Of a DNA stretch of 44,294 nucleotides, positions 1 to 9,200 are shown one piece after another; within the stretch, counting starts at the first letter, position 1; every line of letters begins with the position of its first letter. The notes under the pieces are model-generated. The model did no database searches, was not told where the DNA came from, and worked only from the letters and a program-made list of their open reading frames with translations. A program made the translations under genes and the position numbers. Origin of the DNA: a bacterium (lineage in GTDB: Bacteria; SZUA-182; SZUA-191; JAJRXT01); assembly GCA_024276125.1 (NCBI GenBank), contig JAJRXT010000053.1, forward strand, positions 1-44,294, read 5' to 3'.

Positions 1-123
1 CCTCATAGAGGAATATCACAGGAAAAACTCCCATTATATATTGGTTTTTTCGAGTTCATCCACAATGAACAAAAACGAGGGAAAGCCCTCCTACATTCAC
101 TGATTGAATTGATGGTTACATAA
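1..123 (+). CDS. Transposase, C-terminal fragment (IS1595/ISXO2-like)
   Basis: An open frame enters at base 1 and stops at TAA 121-123, giving 40 residues with no start inside the window. It reads RGISQEKLPLYIGFFEFIHN followed by a basic RGKALLHSL segment. This resembles the C-terminal tail of IS1595-type DDE transposases, where an RGI-x-L-x-LYLGFFEFxHN-like helix ends the protein. The match is from memory of the family, not a search. The catalytic residues would lie to the left, outside the window. Non-coding bases follow with a short CCATGT/ACATGG palindrome (174-187). No certain terminal inverted repeat is visible, so the right boundary of the element is unknown. Confidence 0.55.
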   Translation, partial: PHRGISQEKLPLYIGFFEFIHNEQKRGKALLHSLIELMVT

Positions 124-487
124 GACCCCGGAATCCATATTAAGCCTAAAAGAATTATAGCACCTTTATGGTGCCATGTCAACATGGAAATGGTATAATA
201 CCAATTTGCTTGCAAAGATTAAATATTTGGGGCTGCCTGATTCTAAAAATCATTACAGCTTAACAGTCGGATTTTTAGAATCCGACACCACCAATTGAAA
301 ATGGTTAGTGTATTAGTCTTTGGAGGATAACACCGGATATAAGCTGAAGTTAGAACAGGTATTTTATTTGCCTGTCTAGCTGGCGGGTAAAACAACAACG
401 CGTAAGGGTACAACACACTCTCGCTCAAACGCCGGGGTTGTAATTTTAAAACAACAACCAATCGCAGCCAAAGTGCAGCCAAGACAC
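124..487. other. Intergenic region, no gene recognised
   Basis: This stretch lies between the transposase fragment and the tRNA-Ala terminator. Short frames on the minus strand (3-215 and 243-482) have no ribosome binding site and no recognisable sequence. It holds the nested inverted repeats at 239-286 and a GCACC/GGTGC hairpin near 160-174. I checked for tmRNA and 6S-like RNA and saw neither. Confidence 0.5.
239..286. repeat. Overlapping inverted repeats, mutually exclusive hairpins
   Basis: GATTCTAAAAATC (239-251) is perfectly inverted at 270-282. The second arm is also part of a tighter hairpin, GTCGGATT (266-273) with AATCCGAC (279-286). A transcript could form one fold or the other but not both. 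No gene is attached, so this may be the end of an insertion element rather than a regulator. Confidence 0.45.
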
Positions 488-527
488 AAAAAAAAGGGGC
501 TAGCCAATAATAACTAACCCCTTTTTT
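488..527 (-). terminator. Rho-independent terminator of tRNA-Ala
   Basis: On the minus strand a GGGG-TTAG stem pairs with CTAG-CCCC (arms 496-503 and 514-521) and is followed by a run of about eight U residues. The A-run on the other side makes it usable in both directions. It begins 7 bases past the tRNA CCA end. Confidence 0.75.
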
Positions 528-533
528 AAAATA

Positions 534-609
534 TGGTGGAGCTAGGGGGATTCGAACCCCCGACCTCTTGACTGCCAGTCAAGCGCGCTCCCAACTGCGC
601 CACAGCCCC
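534..609 (-). tRNA. tRNA-Ala, anticodon GGC, CCA encoded
   Basis: The reverse strand folds into a 76-base cloverleaf. The 7-base acceptor stem carries the G3:U70 wobble pair that defines alanine tRNAs. The anticodon arm is CTTGA/TCAAG around loop CTGGCAG (anticodon GGC). The T arm is GGGGG/CCCCC with TTCGAAT, and a genomic CCA is present at 534-536. Confidence 0.97.
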
Positions 610-732
610 AATTTATATTAAATTACCTTCTGAAGCAAAAATCCAGTCTTTTCAGTAAGTTATGTATTCCCGTTCCCCATTTTCACGAGAACAAGCTTCA
701 CGGGAATAACAGGGAAAATGGCAATTCCTCAA

Positions 733-843
733 TTGTGACACAGGCTCGCGACGAAGCCCTTCGCTTTGCTCGAGGATAAACTCCGTGAAGAATCTGCACG
801 CGTACGGACGGGAGATTCTTCGGCCTTCGGCCTCAGAATGACA
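733..843 (-). repeat. Palindromic repeat family A (CATTCTGAGGCCGGAGGCCGAAGAATCT type)
   Basis: This is an imperfect palindrome ending in GGCCTCAGAATGACA. The AGATTCTTCGGCC half pairs with GAAGAATCT. It is one of eight clear copies in the window (733, 2675, 5908, 13491, 18161, 25492, 38967, 42599), all intergenic. Confidence 0.85.
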
Positions 844-896
844 AAAATGGATAATTTCACTATCGGTCGCAACTTGGATTACATTACAAAAATGTA

Positions 897-998
897 AAAC
901 ATAACGCACCGCAGATAGCTGGCTCGTTCCCGTAGCCGCCGACTTTTAAGTCGGGCTTGCAACCAATAGGATGCGGGTTTAAAAACCCGCATCTAAAG
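897..998 (+). repeat. Double-hairpin repeat family B
   Basis: The layout is AACATAACGCACCGCAG, then GTAGCCGCCGAC with a CCGACTTTTAAGTCGG hairpin, then a GCGGGTTTAAAAACCCGC hairpin. The same modular order recurs at 36178-36291 and, reversed, at 1834-1950 and 30052-30146, with a partial copy at 13070-13157. Confidence 0.85.
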
Positions 999-1046
999 AC
1001 ACTCAGCATGACAGTTAGGCGCTCTTTACAAGACTATCAATTACTG

Positions 1047-1634
1047 CTATTTTGCTAAATCCTGTTTATCTTCAGTATCAGTAGAATCTTCCGTCTTATC
1101 GGCTAGCAACTCTTCTTTTGATGCTTCTGCTGAATGTTCTTCGCCAGTTACAATCTCTTCAGTTTCAGCCTCTACTTCGATAGTCTTTTCTGTATCTATT
1201 GGAATTTCCGTTTCTTCTACCTCTACAGAAAACTCCTGCGCTTGTATTGTTACTTCCGCAACGCTTTCTTTAGCTTTTGCTTCTGCCTCACTCTCTTTAG
1301 CTCTTGCTTCTTTGTCATGTTCTTTTTCTTCAACTATTTTTGCAATTTCATGCTCTTTTTCTAAAATATGTTCATCTAATTGCTTTATAGCAAGTAATTG
1401 ACCCTCTAAGTCCGCAATATCAATTGCTTCTTTTTTCCATAAATTATACAGGTCTTTGCCCAATTCTTTTTGTTTATTTTCTATCTGGCTTTTGATAGAT
1501 GAGATTTCCAGCCGAATACTACCCATCCTGGTGGTTCTAACTATTTCGTCTTTTCCGGTTTTAAGTCCTTTACTTACAGTATCGCTGATTTTTTTCCATA
1601 CTTTAGTTACGCTATCCAGAGAATCATCCGCCAT
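1047..1634 (-). CDS. Coiled-coil acidic protein of unknown function
   Basis: The product is 195 residues and I do not recognise the family. No signal peptide or membrane segment is visible, so it is probably cytoplasmic. Residues about 45-150 are highly charged and helical, with coiled-coil character. The last 60 residues are very acidic (long E/D-rich stretches), which suggests a disordered tail. The start is well set: AAGGAGGGGG lies 6 bases before ATG. It stands alone between repeat-filled gaps, so context does not help. The N-terminal part (VTKVWKKISDTVSKG) is loosely reminiscent of small phasin- or apolipoprotein-like helical proteins, but that is only an impression. Confidence 0.75.
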   Translation of the reverse strand: MADDSLDSVTKVWKKISDTVSKGLKTGKDEIVRTTRMGSIRLEISSIKSQIENKQKELGKDLYNLWKKEAIDIADLEGQLLAIKQLDEHILEKEHEIAKIVEEKEHDKEARAKESEAEAKAKESVAEVTIQAQEFSVEVEETEIPIDTEKTIEVEAETEEIVTGEEHSAEASKEELLADKTEDSTDTEDKQDLAK

Positions 1635-2153
1635 CTTAACCCCCTCCTTAACACATCCAGAAAAATAGGTATCTTATTTGAGCTTATAAAAAATCCCGCC
1701 TGCCAACTAATTGTTGTTGACTTAGGGGTCAAACTAATAGATTCTTCGGTACTAAGTTATGTCGTAATTAAATTTTCATGTCATTTCCGTAAAGCTTGTC
1801 CTCGTGGAACAGGAGTCTATAACATATTTTGCATAGTATAGGAAATCCCCTTTTTTTCTTTTGTAGCCGCAGGTTTTTAAACCCGCCACATGGCCGATCT
1901 TGCGGTCGGCGGCTACAAGGGATAGTCCGCTACCTGCGGTGCGTTATGTTAAAAGACGAAAATCCAGCTTTCATGAAAAATGACAGAATAAACACGATTG
2001 TTAAATTAAAACACTGCCTCTATACTCGATTGAGTTTAAAATTGTATCTTATGAATATATAAACATAGACATTGTTTTTTGTCAATACAAAAACAAATTA
2101 TATAAATTGTTTTTGCTTAAACCCTATGCTTACAGTTTGGGTTTATAAACTAT
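1635..2153. repeat. Intergenic repeats
   Basis: No gene is seen. The stretch contains a worn GTTGTTGACTTAGGGG fragment near 1714 that resembles the terminal repeat of family C, a degenerate palindromic repeat (1752-1815) and a reversed copy of family B (1834-1950). The last 200 bases are AT-rich with no structure I can name. Confidence 0.6.
1834..1950 (-). repeat. Double-hairpin repeat family B, reversed
   Basis: It reads GGAAATCCCC, then TGTAGCCGCAGGTTTTTAAA, then a GGCCGATCTTGCGGTCGGC hairpin, then CTACAAGGG and CCGCTACCTGCGGTGCGTTA. Its outer end matches the copy beside the JAMM gene (36270-36291), so the repeated unit is at least 110 bases long. Confidence 0.8.
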
Positions 2154-2615
2154 TTATTGCACTATAATATTTTCAGCCCTAAAATCTCCCATTACTACAC
2201 TTACCTTGTCCCCCGCTTTTACAAAACCATTGGGATTTGTAAAAAGCATATAATATGTCTGGTTTATAGACGGATTACTGCCGCTGCGCAGGCGCCCTAC
2301 TTTGGGTAGATTGGGGATCCCCAGCTTGGCTTGGCTTACCTGCTCAATTAAATACGGTCTGACCTGACGCTTTAAAAGCGGTAATACCCTCTCAGGCTCG
2401 GTTATTTTATAACGAAAATCAAGCAGATTACCCGCCGCTGTACGCCTGATACCTATGATCTCGATTCCCCAAATATCTTCAGCAGCTTCAAGCTTATTCT
2501 CGGCTTGCAAAACCTTATTATCAACTACAGCGGAACAACCGGCCATGAAAAATAAAATTGCAGCCAACAATACCGCAAATACAGCTGTCTTATATTTTAT
2601 ATAAGTATGCTCCAT
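2154..2615 (-). CDS. Small lipoprotein at the end of the copper-oxidase cluster
   Basis: The product is 153 residues. A hydrophobic signal (residues 11-26) ends in FMAGC, a lipobox with the lipidated cysteine at about residue 27. It should therefore be anchored to a membrane on the outer side. The mature part has no Cys or His cluster, so it is not an obvious copper protein. I do not recognise a named domain. The start chosen is ATG at 2615, because AAGGTGG lies 8 bases before it; a GTG four codons earlier overlaps that site and is unlikely. It is the last gene of the cluster on the minus strand, about 195 bases after the cadherin-like protein, with a family A repeat in the gap. Confidence 0.8.
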   Translation of the reverse strand: MEHTYIKYKTAVFAVLLAAILFFMAGCSAVVDNKVLQAENKLEAAEDIWGIEIIGIRRTAAGNLLDFRYKITEPERVLPLLKRQVRPYLIEQVSQAKLGIPNLPKVGRLRSGSNPSINQTYYMLFTNPNGFVKAGDKVSVVMGDFRAENIIVQ

Positions 2616-2674
2616 TATGTATTCCACCTTATTTTTTAATAGTATAGCGTTTTCTTAAAAAGGATGCCATTAGC

Positions 2675-2773
2675 TGTCATTCTTCAGCCTTTGGCCAAAG
2701 AATCTACTCGCATACAAGAGCAGATTCTTCACTACACTCCGTTTCAATGACAATTACTTTAAGTCAACAGCAT
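2675..2773. repeat. Family A palindrome joined to a family C terminus
   Basis: A family A copy (2675-2752, CTGTCATTCTTCAGCC to TTTCAATGACA) is followed directly by TTTAAGTCAACAGCATTGG, the terminal inverted repeat of family C. Together they fill the gap between two genes of the copper-oxidase cluster. Confidence 0.75.
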
Positions 2774-2809
2774 TGGGTTTTAAAGCCCCGTACCTATACG
2801 ATAGTATAT

Positions 2810-4462
2810 TTACCTTCTAAACCTACCGTCTCTGCCGGTACCTCTGCCTCCGCTGGAGTCTTGTGTAATTTGCACCGTAACCCTTACCGTATTAGAAACA
2901 CCCGCCTCATTATCACGCACATTATAGGTAAAATAGGCGGAATCTCTCCACCTTCTTGAGCGTCTCGGTATAAAAGTTATTGTGCCGTTATCATTAACTA
3001 CAACCCTTCCCGCAAGCCCTGAGGGGCGCCTTATAATCTGTATAGAAGCAGGATCAATACTACCGTCCGGATCATAATCATTGGCAATTACATCAATAAT
3101 TACAGGATCAGATTTTGGGGTACTGGCAAAATCCGCCGCCGCCACCGGCAGATCATTGACCGAATTCACCGTAATTTTGGCTACAGCTAAATTACTGGTA
3201 TGATTATCATCATTTATTTTATATGCAAAAAAATCCGTACCATGAAAATCCGCATCCGGTCTGTAACTGAATGTACCGTCTGAAATCAAGGATAATTGAC
3301 CATGCGATACATCATTAAATAAAACACCCGATAAAGCGCCGACTCCCGTATCATTAGACAATACGCCCAAATTATTGCCGCTAGCGATGCCGGGGTCGGT
3401 TATTATTAAAACATTGTCCTCATCAATGCTGTAGCCGTCATCTTTTGCGACAGGCCCTACTTCCAGATAGGCCAGCATCCCCCCTTCAGGCTCTCCATTA
3501 TTGGTCAATTGCAGGCGGCGGTCATAAACCGGATATATACCGGGCGAGCTAGGATTCCAGATCGCATCTATGGTTTTACCGGCAGATAATAAAACTGAAT
3601 ACTGCTCTTTTACATAAGGATACAAATTGCCGTTTTCCGCTATTATGCTCATATAATTACCCTGCAAAACCGGTACATGGTCATTTAATGCGGCGCTTAA
3701 AAAACGGATTAATACCCGCTGTCCCATATATAAATCAGCAGGCAAACCGTCAACATAAGGATATGACTCCCCGTTTATGAGAAAATATTTAGGAGCATAA
3801 TCAATAGTAGATGGATATGCCGCCGTCCCGTACGTTCCGTTATTTACCGCCTGATGCAGCGCAGGGTCTATCTCACTGTAGAAAAGTACAATTTCCTTGT
3901 CATAAGATGCGTCTATATTGGGATTATCATTATAGGCTGTACCTGAAGCCGCGTCATGTATTACTGCGCCATATAATCCCATCGGCGCCTGCAAGGCCGG
4001 ATGCGTTCCGCTTTGATAAATATATGTGCCTGGTTTAAGATTACTCCAGCTATATGTTTCGATAGTCCCGGGCGCCGTCTTTGTAGTGAAAGACTCAAGA
4101 CGCTGCCTGCCTTTAGAATCCGTAAAATATACAGGCGATAGATTGGCAGCCTGCCCCGGTATTATAATAGATACAGACTCATCCGCCAGATCGTTTCGCA
4201 AATAAATGTTTAGACTGTTATCACCCACAGGTACGGTTATCATAGGCCCCGGTACGGTTGGACTGCCTACGGTTGTAAAACCCGCATCAGAAAGCGCAAA
4301 TCCCCACATATTGACCACACTGCCGTCAGCCATAGTTTTGTCAAACTCTTTAGCAACCAGATAAACATCCGCAGCATAAGTAGATGAGACCAGTACAACC
4401 AGCATTACCGGCAAGAGCAGGATCAACCTTTTTAATGCTCTTATAACAATATTAAAATTCAT
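2810..4462 (-). CDS. Secreted cupredoxin-fold protein with cadherin-like repeats, copper ligands lost
   Basis: The product is 550 residues. A signal peptide ends near residue 30 (SSTYAAD). Residues about 35-330 form two multicopper-oxidase-type cupredoxin domains, with PGPMITVPVGD and GTYIYQSGTHPALQAPMGLYG. In active oxidases the equivalent of YQSG is a HSH/HCH copper motif, and no HxH motif remains here. The fold is kept but the copper site appears lost. Residues about 335-530 are two tandem cadherin-like/VCBS-type beta domains (DDGYSIDEDN..., and NDLPVAAADFAS). The tail is Arg/Gly-rich. A strong AGGAGG precedes ATG. It begins 19 bases after the oxidase-like gene at 4482-5774, so the two are probably co-transcribed. 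A structural or partner role for the neighbouring oxidases is inference. Confidence 0.8.
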   Translation of the reverse strand: MNFNIVIRALKRLILLLPVMLVVLVSSTYAADVYLVAKEFDKTMADGSVVNMWGFALSDAGFTTVGSPTVPGPMITVPVGDNSLNIYLRNDLADESVSIIIPGQAANLSPVYFTDSKGRQRLESFTTKTAPGTIETYSWSNLKPGTYIYQSGTHPALQAPMGLYGAVIHDAASGTAYNDNPNIDASYDKEIVLFYSEIDPALHQAVNNGTYGTAAYPSTIDYAPKYFLINGESYPYVDGLPADLYMGQRVLIRFLSAALNDHVPVLQGNYMSIIAENGNLYPYVKEQYSVLLSAGKTIDAIWNPSSPGIYPVYDRRLQLTNNGEPEGGMLAYLEVGPVAKDDGYSIDEDNVLIITDPGIASGNNLGVLSNDTGVGALSGVLFNDVSHGQLSLISDGTFSYRPDADFHGTDFFAYKINDDNHTSNLAVAKITVNSVNDLPVAAADFASTPKSDPVIIDVIANDYDPDGSIDPASIQIIRRPSGLAGRVVVNDNGTITFIPRRSRRWRDSAYFTYNVRDNEAGVSNTVRVTVQITQDSSGGRGTGRDGRFRR

Positions 4463-4481
4463 AACCTTTTTCCTCCTTTGC

Positions 4482-5774
4482 TTATTCTGGGGGTAAGATG
4501 AACAGTAAAGTCAACATGCCGCCGATAAACACATTATAATTGGTTAATTCCTTTTCAGCATGAGAGTGCCAAGGATAAGCGTAGGCTCCAAATGGATTTA
4601 ATCCGCCTTCCCCCGGGGGAAGGTTTCCAGCTAGACCTAAAAAAGGACTGCCGCTGTATAATCCTCCGAAAACAACGCTTTGAGCTTCCGGTAAAACAAC
4701 CGGAAAGGGCTTTTCGTGATCAGGACAGTATTCCCAAGTTGTATCGTCAAAATCATCGCCGTTTGTATCAACACAATCATGTTCAAATCCTTCACCAGTA
4801 CCATAAATATCCCAACCCATTTTTTTACCAGTCCAAGTAAAAATCGCATCAGCGGTTTCCCCCGGAACAGCCTGTAAAGTATACTCGGAATAACTAATAT
4901 CAGCCCCCGAACCCGGGGCGCTGGCCAGCAGTCTGCCATCTTTGGCTATAGTCTGTATATTATTGCCGTGCGTATGATGCGGATGTAAGTCCCTGCCTGC
5001 ACAAATAATCCGTTTGAGTACCCGCTCCCCCGGGTACATAAGTACCAGACTGGTATATGGCTGGCTGGGAAGCCAAGGCACATTATTTGAAAGCAGGGTA
5101 TCAGGAAAATTGCGGCCATTAAAAAACCAGTACGTAGGAGAATAATCGGTTAGATAATCAGTACCATCCAAAGCGGCCACACCCTCAAATTGTACTGTAT
5201 TGTGAATACGCGGGTCCATTTCAGTCATTAAGAACAAATATTCTCGGTCATAAGCTGAATCGGGATGCTCATAAGCCGTTGGAGCCTGCTCGTCATAGCC
5301 ATAAGGACGCACAATAAGCGCTCCTACCAGCCCCATTTCAACTTGCAACTCCGGCCGGCTGCCGCTGTGATAAAGATAAGTGCCGGCATGAGAGGCTATA
5401 AAACTGTAGCTTACTGCCTCGCCCGGTAAGGCTTCACGGGTAAGCAATCCGCTTGCGGCGCCGATTGCCTCTACATTTTCCTGACCCGGAAAGACAATAG
5501 ATACCGGTACATCAAGCTCATTGCCAAGATTTATGGTGATGCTGTCCCCCTGATTAACAATCAGAGTAGGACCTGGATACTGCGCGCTTGCATCAGCATT
5601 TGCATATCCCCAGAATAAAAGCCTGTTACCCTCTCCGGTATCAATATAATCAGCCTTAGCCGTTAAGTTAAAGGTATTACCCTCCAGACCGGTGATTGCA
5701 GCCTCCAGCCGAAAGGGTAAGAACCACAACAGCATAATCAGCAATACCGACTGTTTTTTAAGTATTTTATTCAT
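4482..5774 (-). CDS. Multicopper-oxidase-like protein with HPHHTH and HSH motifs
   Basis: The product is 430 residues. A signal peptide ends at about residue 25. Cupredoxin domain 1 (about 35-160) has GTYLYHSGSRPELQ, a weakened ligand motif. Domain 2 has a full HPHHTHG (264-270), the motif that supplies type-1 and trinuclear copper histidines. Near the C-terminus, WHSHAEKE (402-409) replaces the usual WHCHxxxH: the type-1 copper cysteine is Ser404 and the following His is Glu409. GGM follows at 418-420. By sequence the protein can offer trinuclear-site histidines but not a normal blue copper centre. GGAGGAG lies just before ATG. The upstream neighbour (6265-12864) carries the complementary HWHG and HCH motifs, so a two-subunit enzyme is plausible, but that is inference. 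Confidence 0.85.
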   Translation of the reverse strand: MNKILKKQSVLLIMLLWFLPFRLEAAITGLEGNTFNLTAKADYIDTGEGNRLLFWGYANADASAQYPGPTLIVNQGDSITINLGNELDVPVSIVFPGQENVEAIGAASGLLTREALPGEAVSYSFIASHAGTYLYHSGSRPELQVEMGLVGALIVRPYGYDEQAPTAYEHPDSAYDREYLFLMTEMDPRIHNTVQFEGVAALDGTDYLTDYSPTYWFFNGRNFPDTLLSNNVPWLPSQPYTSLVLMYPGERVLKRIICAGRDLHPHHTHGNNIQTIAKDGRLLASAPGSGADISYSEYTLQAVPGETADAIFTWTGKKMGWDIYGTGEGFEHDCVDTNGDDFDDTTWEYCPDHEKPFPVVLPEAQSVVFGGLYSGSPFLGLAGNLPPGEGGLNPFGAYAYPWHSHAEKELTNYNVFIGGMLTLLFILPPE

Positions 5775-6264
5775 TATACTCCTCCTGGTTTATGAGTATG
5801 CAGCCAAAACTTGAGTTTGACATAAGAGATATTGATTTTATTAAGCTGTAGGGGACGGCGGCTTGTCCCCGCCCTAAGATGCGCAATGCTGTTGACTTAA
5901 GGTTGCCGTCATTCTGAATGAAGCGAAGCGGAATGAAGAATCTGTACGCTATTGGAAGAGATATTTTTCACTCCACTTCGTTTCGTTGGCAATGACAGGT
6001 CTCTTAAGTTGCCGTAGGGTGGATTAAGGGGTCTTATATAATGGATACACACCATAAATTAAAGGCAATAAGATTATTTACTGATTACCCCGAATCCACC
6101 ACTATTGCTCACCGCTAGGTGTGGTGGATGCGCAACTATCAAAAAACATAAGCTTAACATCTTTTTGTTTAGTCTCATTTCCAATGTGAACTTGTTCCAC
6201 CCTACATTTTTAAACTTCGGTATCTTAAGTCAACAGTATTGGGATAAACCCCTCCCCTACAGTA
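5775..6264. mobile_element. Gap inside the oxidase cluster filled by a family C element
   Basis: No gene is present. The stretch contains a GTAGGGGACGGCG-type palindrome (about 5846-5883) and the complete terminal-inverted-repeat element at 5884-6241. The outer sequence CTGTAGGGG (about 5849) recurs inverted as CCCCTACAG (about 6253), so the insertion may be larger than 5884-6241 and reach the stop codon of the next gene. Confidence 0.65.
5884..6241. mobile_element. Non-coding terminal-inverted-repeat element, family C (MITE-like)
   Basis: The 358-base unit starts with CAATGCTGTTGACTTAAG (5884-5901) and ends with CTTAAGTCAACAGTATTG (6224-6241). These are inverted copies with one mismatch. 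Inside are a family A palindrome (5908-5997) and a core reading GTAGGGTGGATTAAGGGG ... CCGAATCCACCA ... TTGTTCCACCCTACA. There is no open frame. Related copies lie at 13048-13410 and 42260-42522, and decayed ones at 38868-38966 and about 38090-38125. The structure fits a MITE moved by an unidentified transposase. Confidence 0.75.
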
Positions 6265-9200
6265 TTATTCAGCATTAACAATAATCTCGGTCATCATACC
6301 GCCGAAATCATCCGTATTGTTATTTAGGTTCTGTAGATTGGTAGTGTATAAAAAGTATCTTCCGGGCGCTGCGTCGGTTGTATCAAGAATAACATCATAT
6401 GCTTCGCCTCCGGCAAGAGTTAATGTATTGGTTTCATAATACAGATTTTTACCCGGTGTGATTCCGCCGTCAGGACTTGGGCCGCGCAGCATACGAGCGC
6501 CTTTAGCAATTACCTGCATAGGAATGCCCAAAACCGTTATAGTATCAGTACCGGAAGTAATCCTGACGCTGGTAACCCGCAGCAGAATTCTTTGACCTAC
6601 AGTCGCTTCGATCAGGGAACTTATATTCTGGGAAATTTTCCCGCCGTTTTTAGCCGGAGCAGGCAGCGGGTTAGGATTAATGGTATCGGGATAACCCCTG
6701 CCATTTAGCATGGGATATTTATCTTCCATTGCAGCAAAAGGCAACGGCTGAGCATGCTCGTCGGCATAGTGAAAATCCGGATCAAAATGACTAATCTGAA
6801 TAGGATATTCTACATCATAACCAGTTGAACCATCACCGTCATTGTAGGCAAACTTAGTATATTCCCGTCCTTTATAGGTATAGGGAGTACCGTCTTGCCT
6901 CGGATGTACATATAGGCTGCCCAGCATACCCATCTGCATATGTTCGGTAGCCTCAACATGACAATGCCAGATATAAGTACCCGGCTCCACCACATTATAA
7001 TAATAGGTTAAGGTATACCCCATATTAATGGCTATAGAAGGCCCCGGCACCCCGTCGAAAATGGCCGCTATTTCAGGGAAACCGTGCCAGTGAACACTAT
7101 GCGGATCAAATAGGTCAGGTCGCTGCGCCATACCCACATTGGTTAGGTTTAAGTAAAACTCATCGCCCTCATCAAGTACAATTGTGGGAGCTGGATAAGT
7201 AGCTGCCAGCATTCCGGCATTCATAACCTCATTGGGGAGAGTACCGGTTAAATCGGCAAAACCGAATATATACATAGGCTCGCCATCAGCCATAGTGGCA
7301 TAACCGTCTCCTGATGTTATGTGCATGCAGACCGCATTGGGATGAGCCGGGTCCGGCGTATCTATAATACAGTCGCCGTCCGTATCACCCGGACACTGAA
7401 CAAAAAGCGATGTATCGGAAAACACCGCCGTATCGGTTTTCGTACTATCCGGCATACTTTCATCCGGTTTATTCCCGACATGAAAATTAATTAGACCGGT
7501 CTCAGATATTACCTTTTTGCCTTGATTAAAGAACTCATCCTTAGTAAGTTTGGATTCCCAATAAGGCGCCGGACGCTTAGGACTTTCTTTAAAGCGCTTT
7601 TTGGGAGAAGTCCGGCGGTCGGGCGCTCTTTCTGTCAGCAATCCATTTACCAAACCGCCGCCGGTACTGGTTATTGTTACATTGCTTACCGGCTTATCCG
7701 TTCTGCGGTTAACAACAATATAATCTCCCCGATATGCTCTGTATCTCATAACTTCATTATAGACTTTAGCGCCGTCGTTCCAAGAAGCAGTTAAAGTCAC
7801 GCAACCGCCCGGGGCATCTGATGCAGCCTGAATTATAAGCTTATGTATTTCCCGCCGCCGAGTTTGGCGCACTTGGAATTCCAGTTTGGTAATAGTTATT
7901 GTATCAGGCATTGCCTCATCAGCGCCGATATCAACTCCAAAAGCGTCAGGACGCGCCTCGCCGTCGTAATCAACAGTCAAATCGGAAAAACTGCTGATTA
8001 TATTGTTACCAATATCTACCGCAGGCGAGCCGGTCATAAGATGATAATTACCGTAGGGCTGCCCATTATCCACACGATTAAGGGTCAACGGTCCAAAACG
8101 TACCTTAATAAAATTGCCTCCCTCATCCCAAGCGGCAGGCGCCTGAAATGCGGTGGTGGGTTCCGGAATTTTTATGGTTAACCCGCGATCACCGTTTACA
8201 TACTCGCTTATAAACAGCGGATCAGTTAGTGTGTTATTGACATTATAGTCGCTGGCTACAGTTGTATCGCTTAGAATGCAGAATTGCGGGTCAAGCAGTT
8301 CGGCCGAGGCCGTGCCCAAAACTCCCAGATCATCATATACCGGCGTATTTGGATCGGGCAGCAGGTTGTATACCGGCGCATTCTGTTGGTTCTCATCAAC
8401 ATAAAAGTAGAATGAACGGTTGTGCCATATAATATTATTGGTTAATTGCGGATTGGGAAATTCCTTAAACGAGTCAACCGCCTCATCTTCTCCAAAAACA
8501 GCGGCTAGTTCGGGGCTGTGTTTACGCGCCACAATACCGGCCGGCTGAGGATTGGATTGATTGGGTACCCCGGGAGTAAACGCTTCTGATGCCACCGCCG
8601 TACTGTCATTATTGGCTATGGTATTATGCAGGATATTAATTAGAGCGGTATCCTGCATAGAAATTCCGCCGCCGGCTAAAGCCGCCATATTATTTACGAT
8701 CATATTATTTAGGATATCCACCGAATACCAATCGGCAGGATTATTGGGATTATTTTCAACATCCTGTCCGTTAATCCGGTTTGTCCTTATTCCGCCGCCG
8801 TCTCCGGCGCCGGCGGAATTGCCCAAAATCAAATTGGAGATAACCTTTACAGAACCGGACCCTGGACTAAGACTGACGCCTGCGCCGCCTAAAGGCGGAG
8901 CGCCGGCAATGGATATACCGCCGCCTGATACGCTGCTGCCCTGTCTGAAGGATTCATTAAATATAATGGTGTTTTGGGCAATCGTTCCGTTATCGCTTAA
9001 ACCCAAATGACCGATACCGCCGCCTTCGCCCAGCGTAAAGTTTCCGCAGATAAAGTTTTCGCTCACTTCGTAGTTATCAGCGCCGGCGCATAGGGCCACG
9101 CCGCCTGCCGCATTACCGCGTTCTCCTAAACCGCTGTTTTGCGTAATATGATTATTATGAATACGGACATGGTCATTGTATGCGCTTTGATATTGCGTAT

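Larger units (their letters stand above)
610..1046. repeat. Intergenic repeat cluster
   Basis: No gene is seen here. About 645-730 is a diverged palindromic repeat with an internal CCCGT...ACGGG pair; related pieces lie near 1752-1815, 38775-38865 and 39045-39145. Next come one copy of the rich CATTCTGAGGCC-type palindrome (733-843) and one copy of the double-hairpin element (897-998). Confidence 0.7.

Noticed and set aside
230-482. Possible tmRNA or other structured RNA (GGGGCTG start)
   Set aside because: No tRNA-like 3' end, no tag reading frame and no matching acceptor strand.
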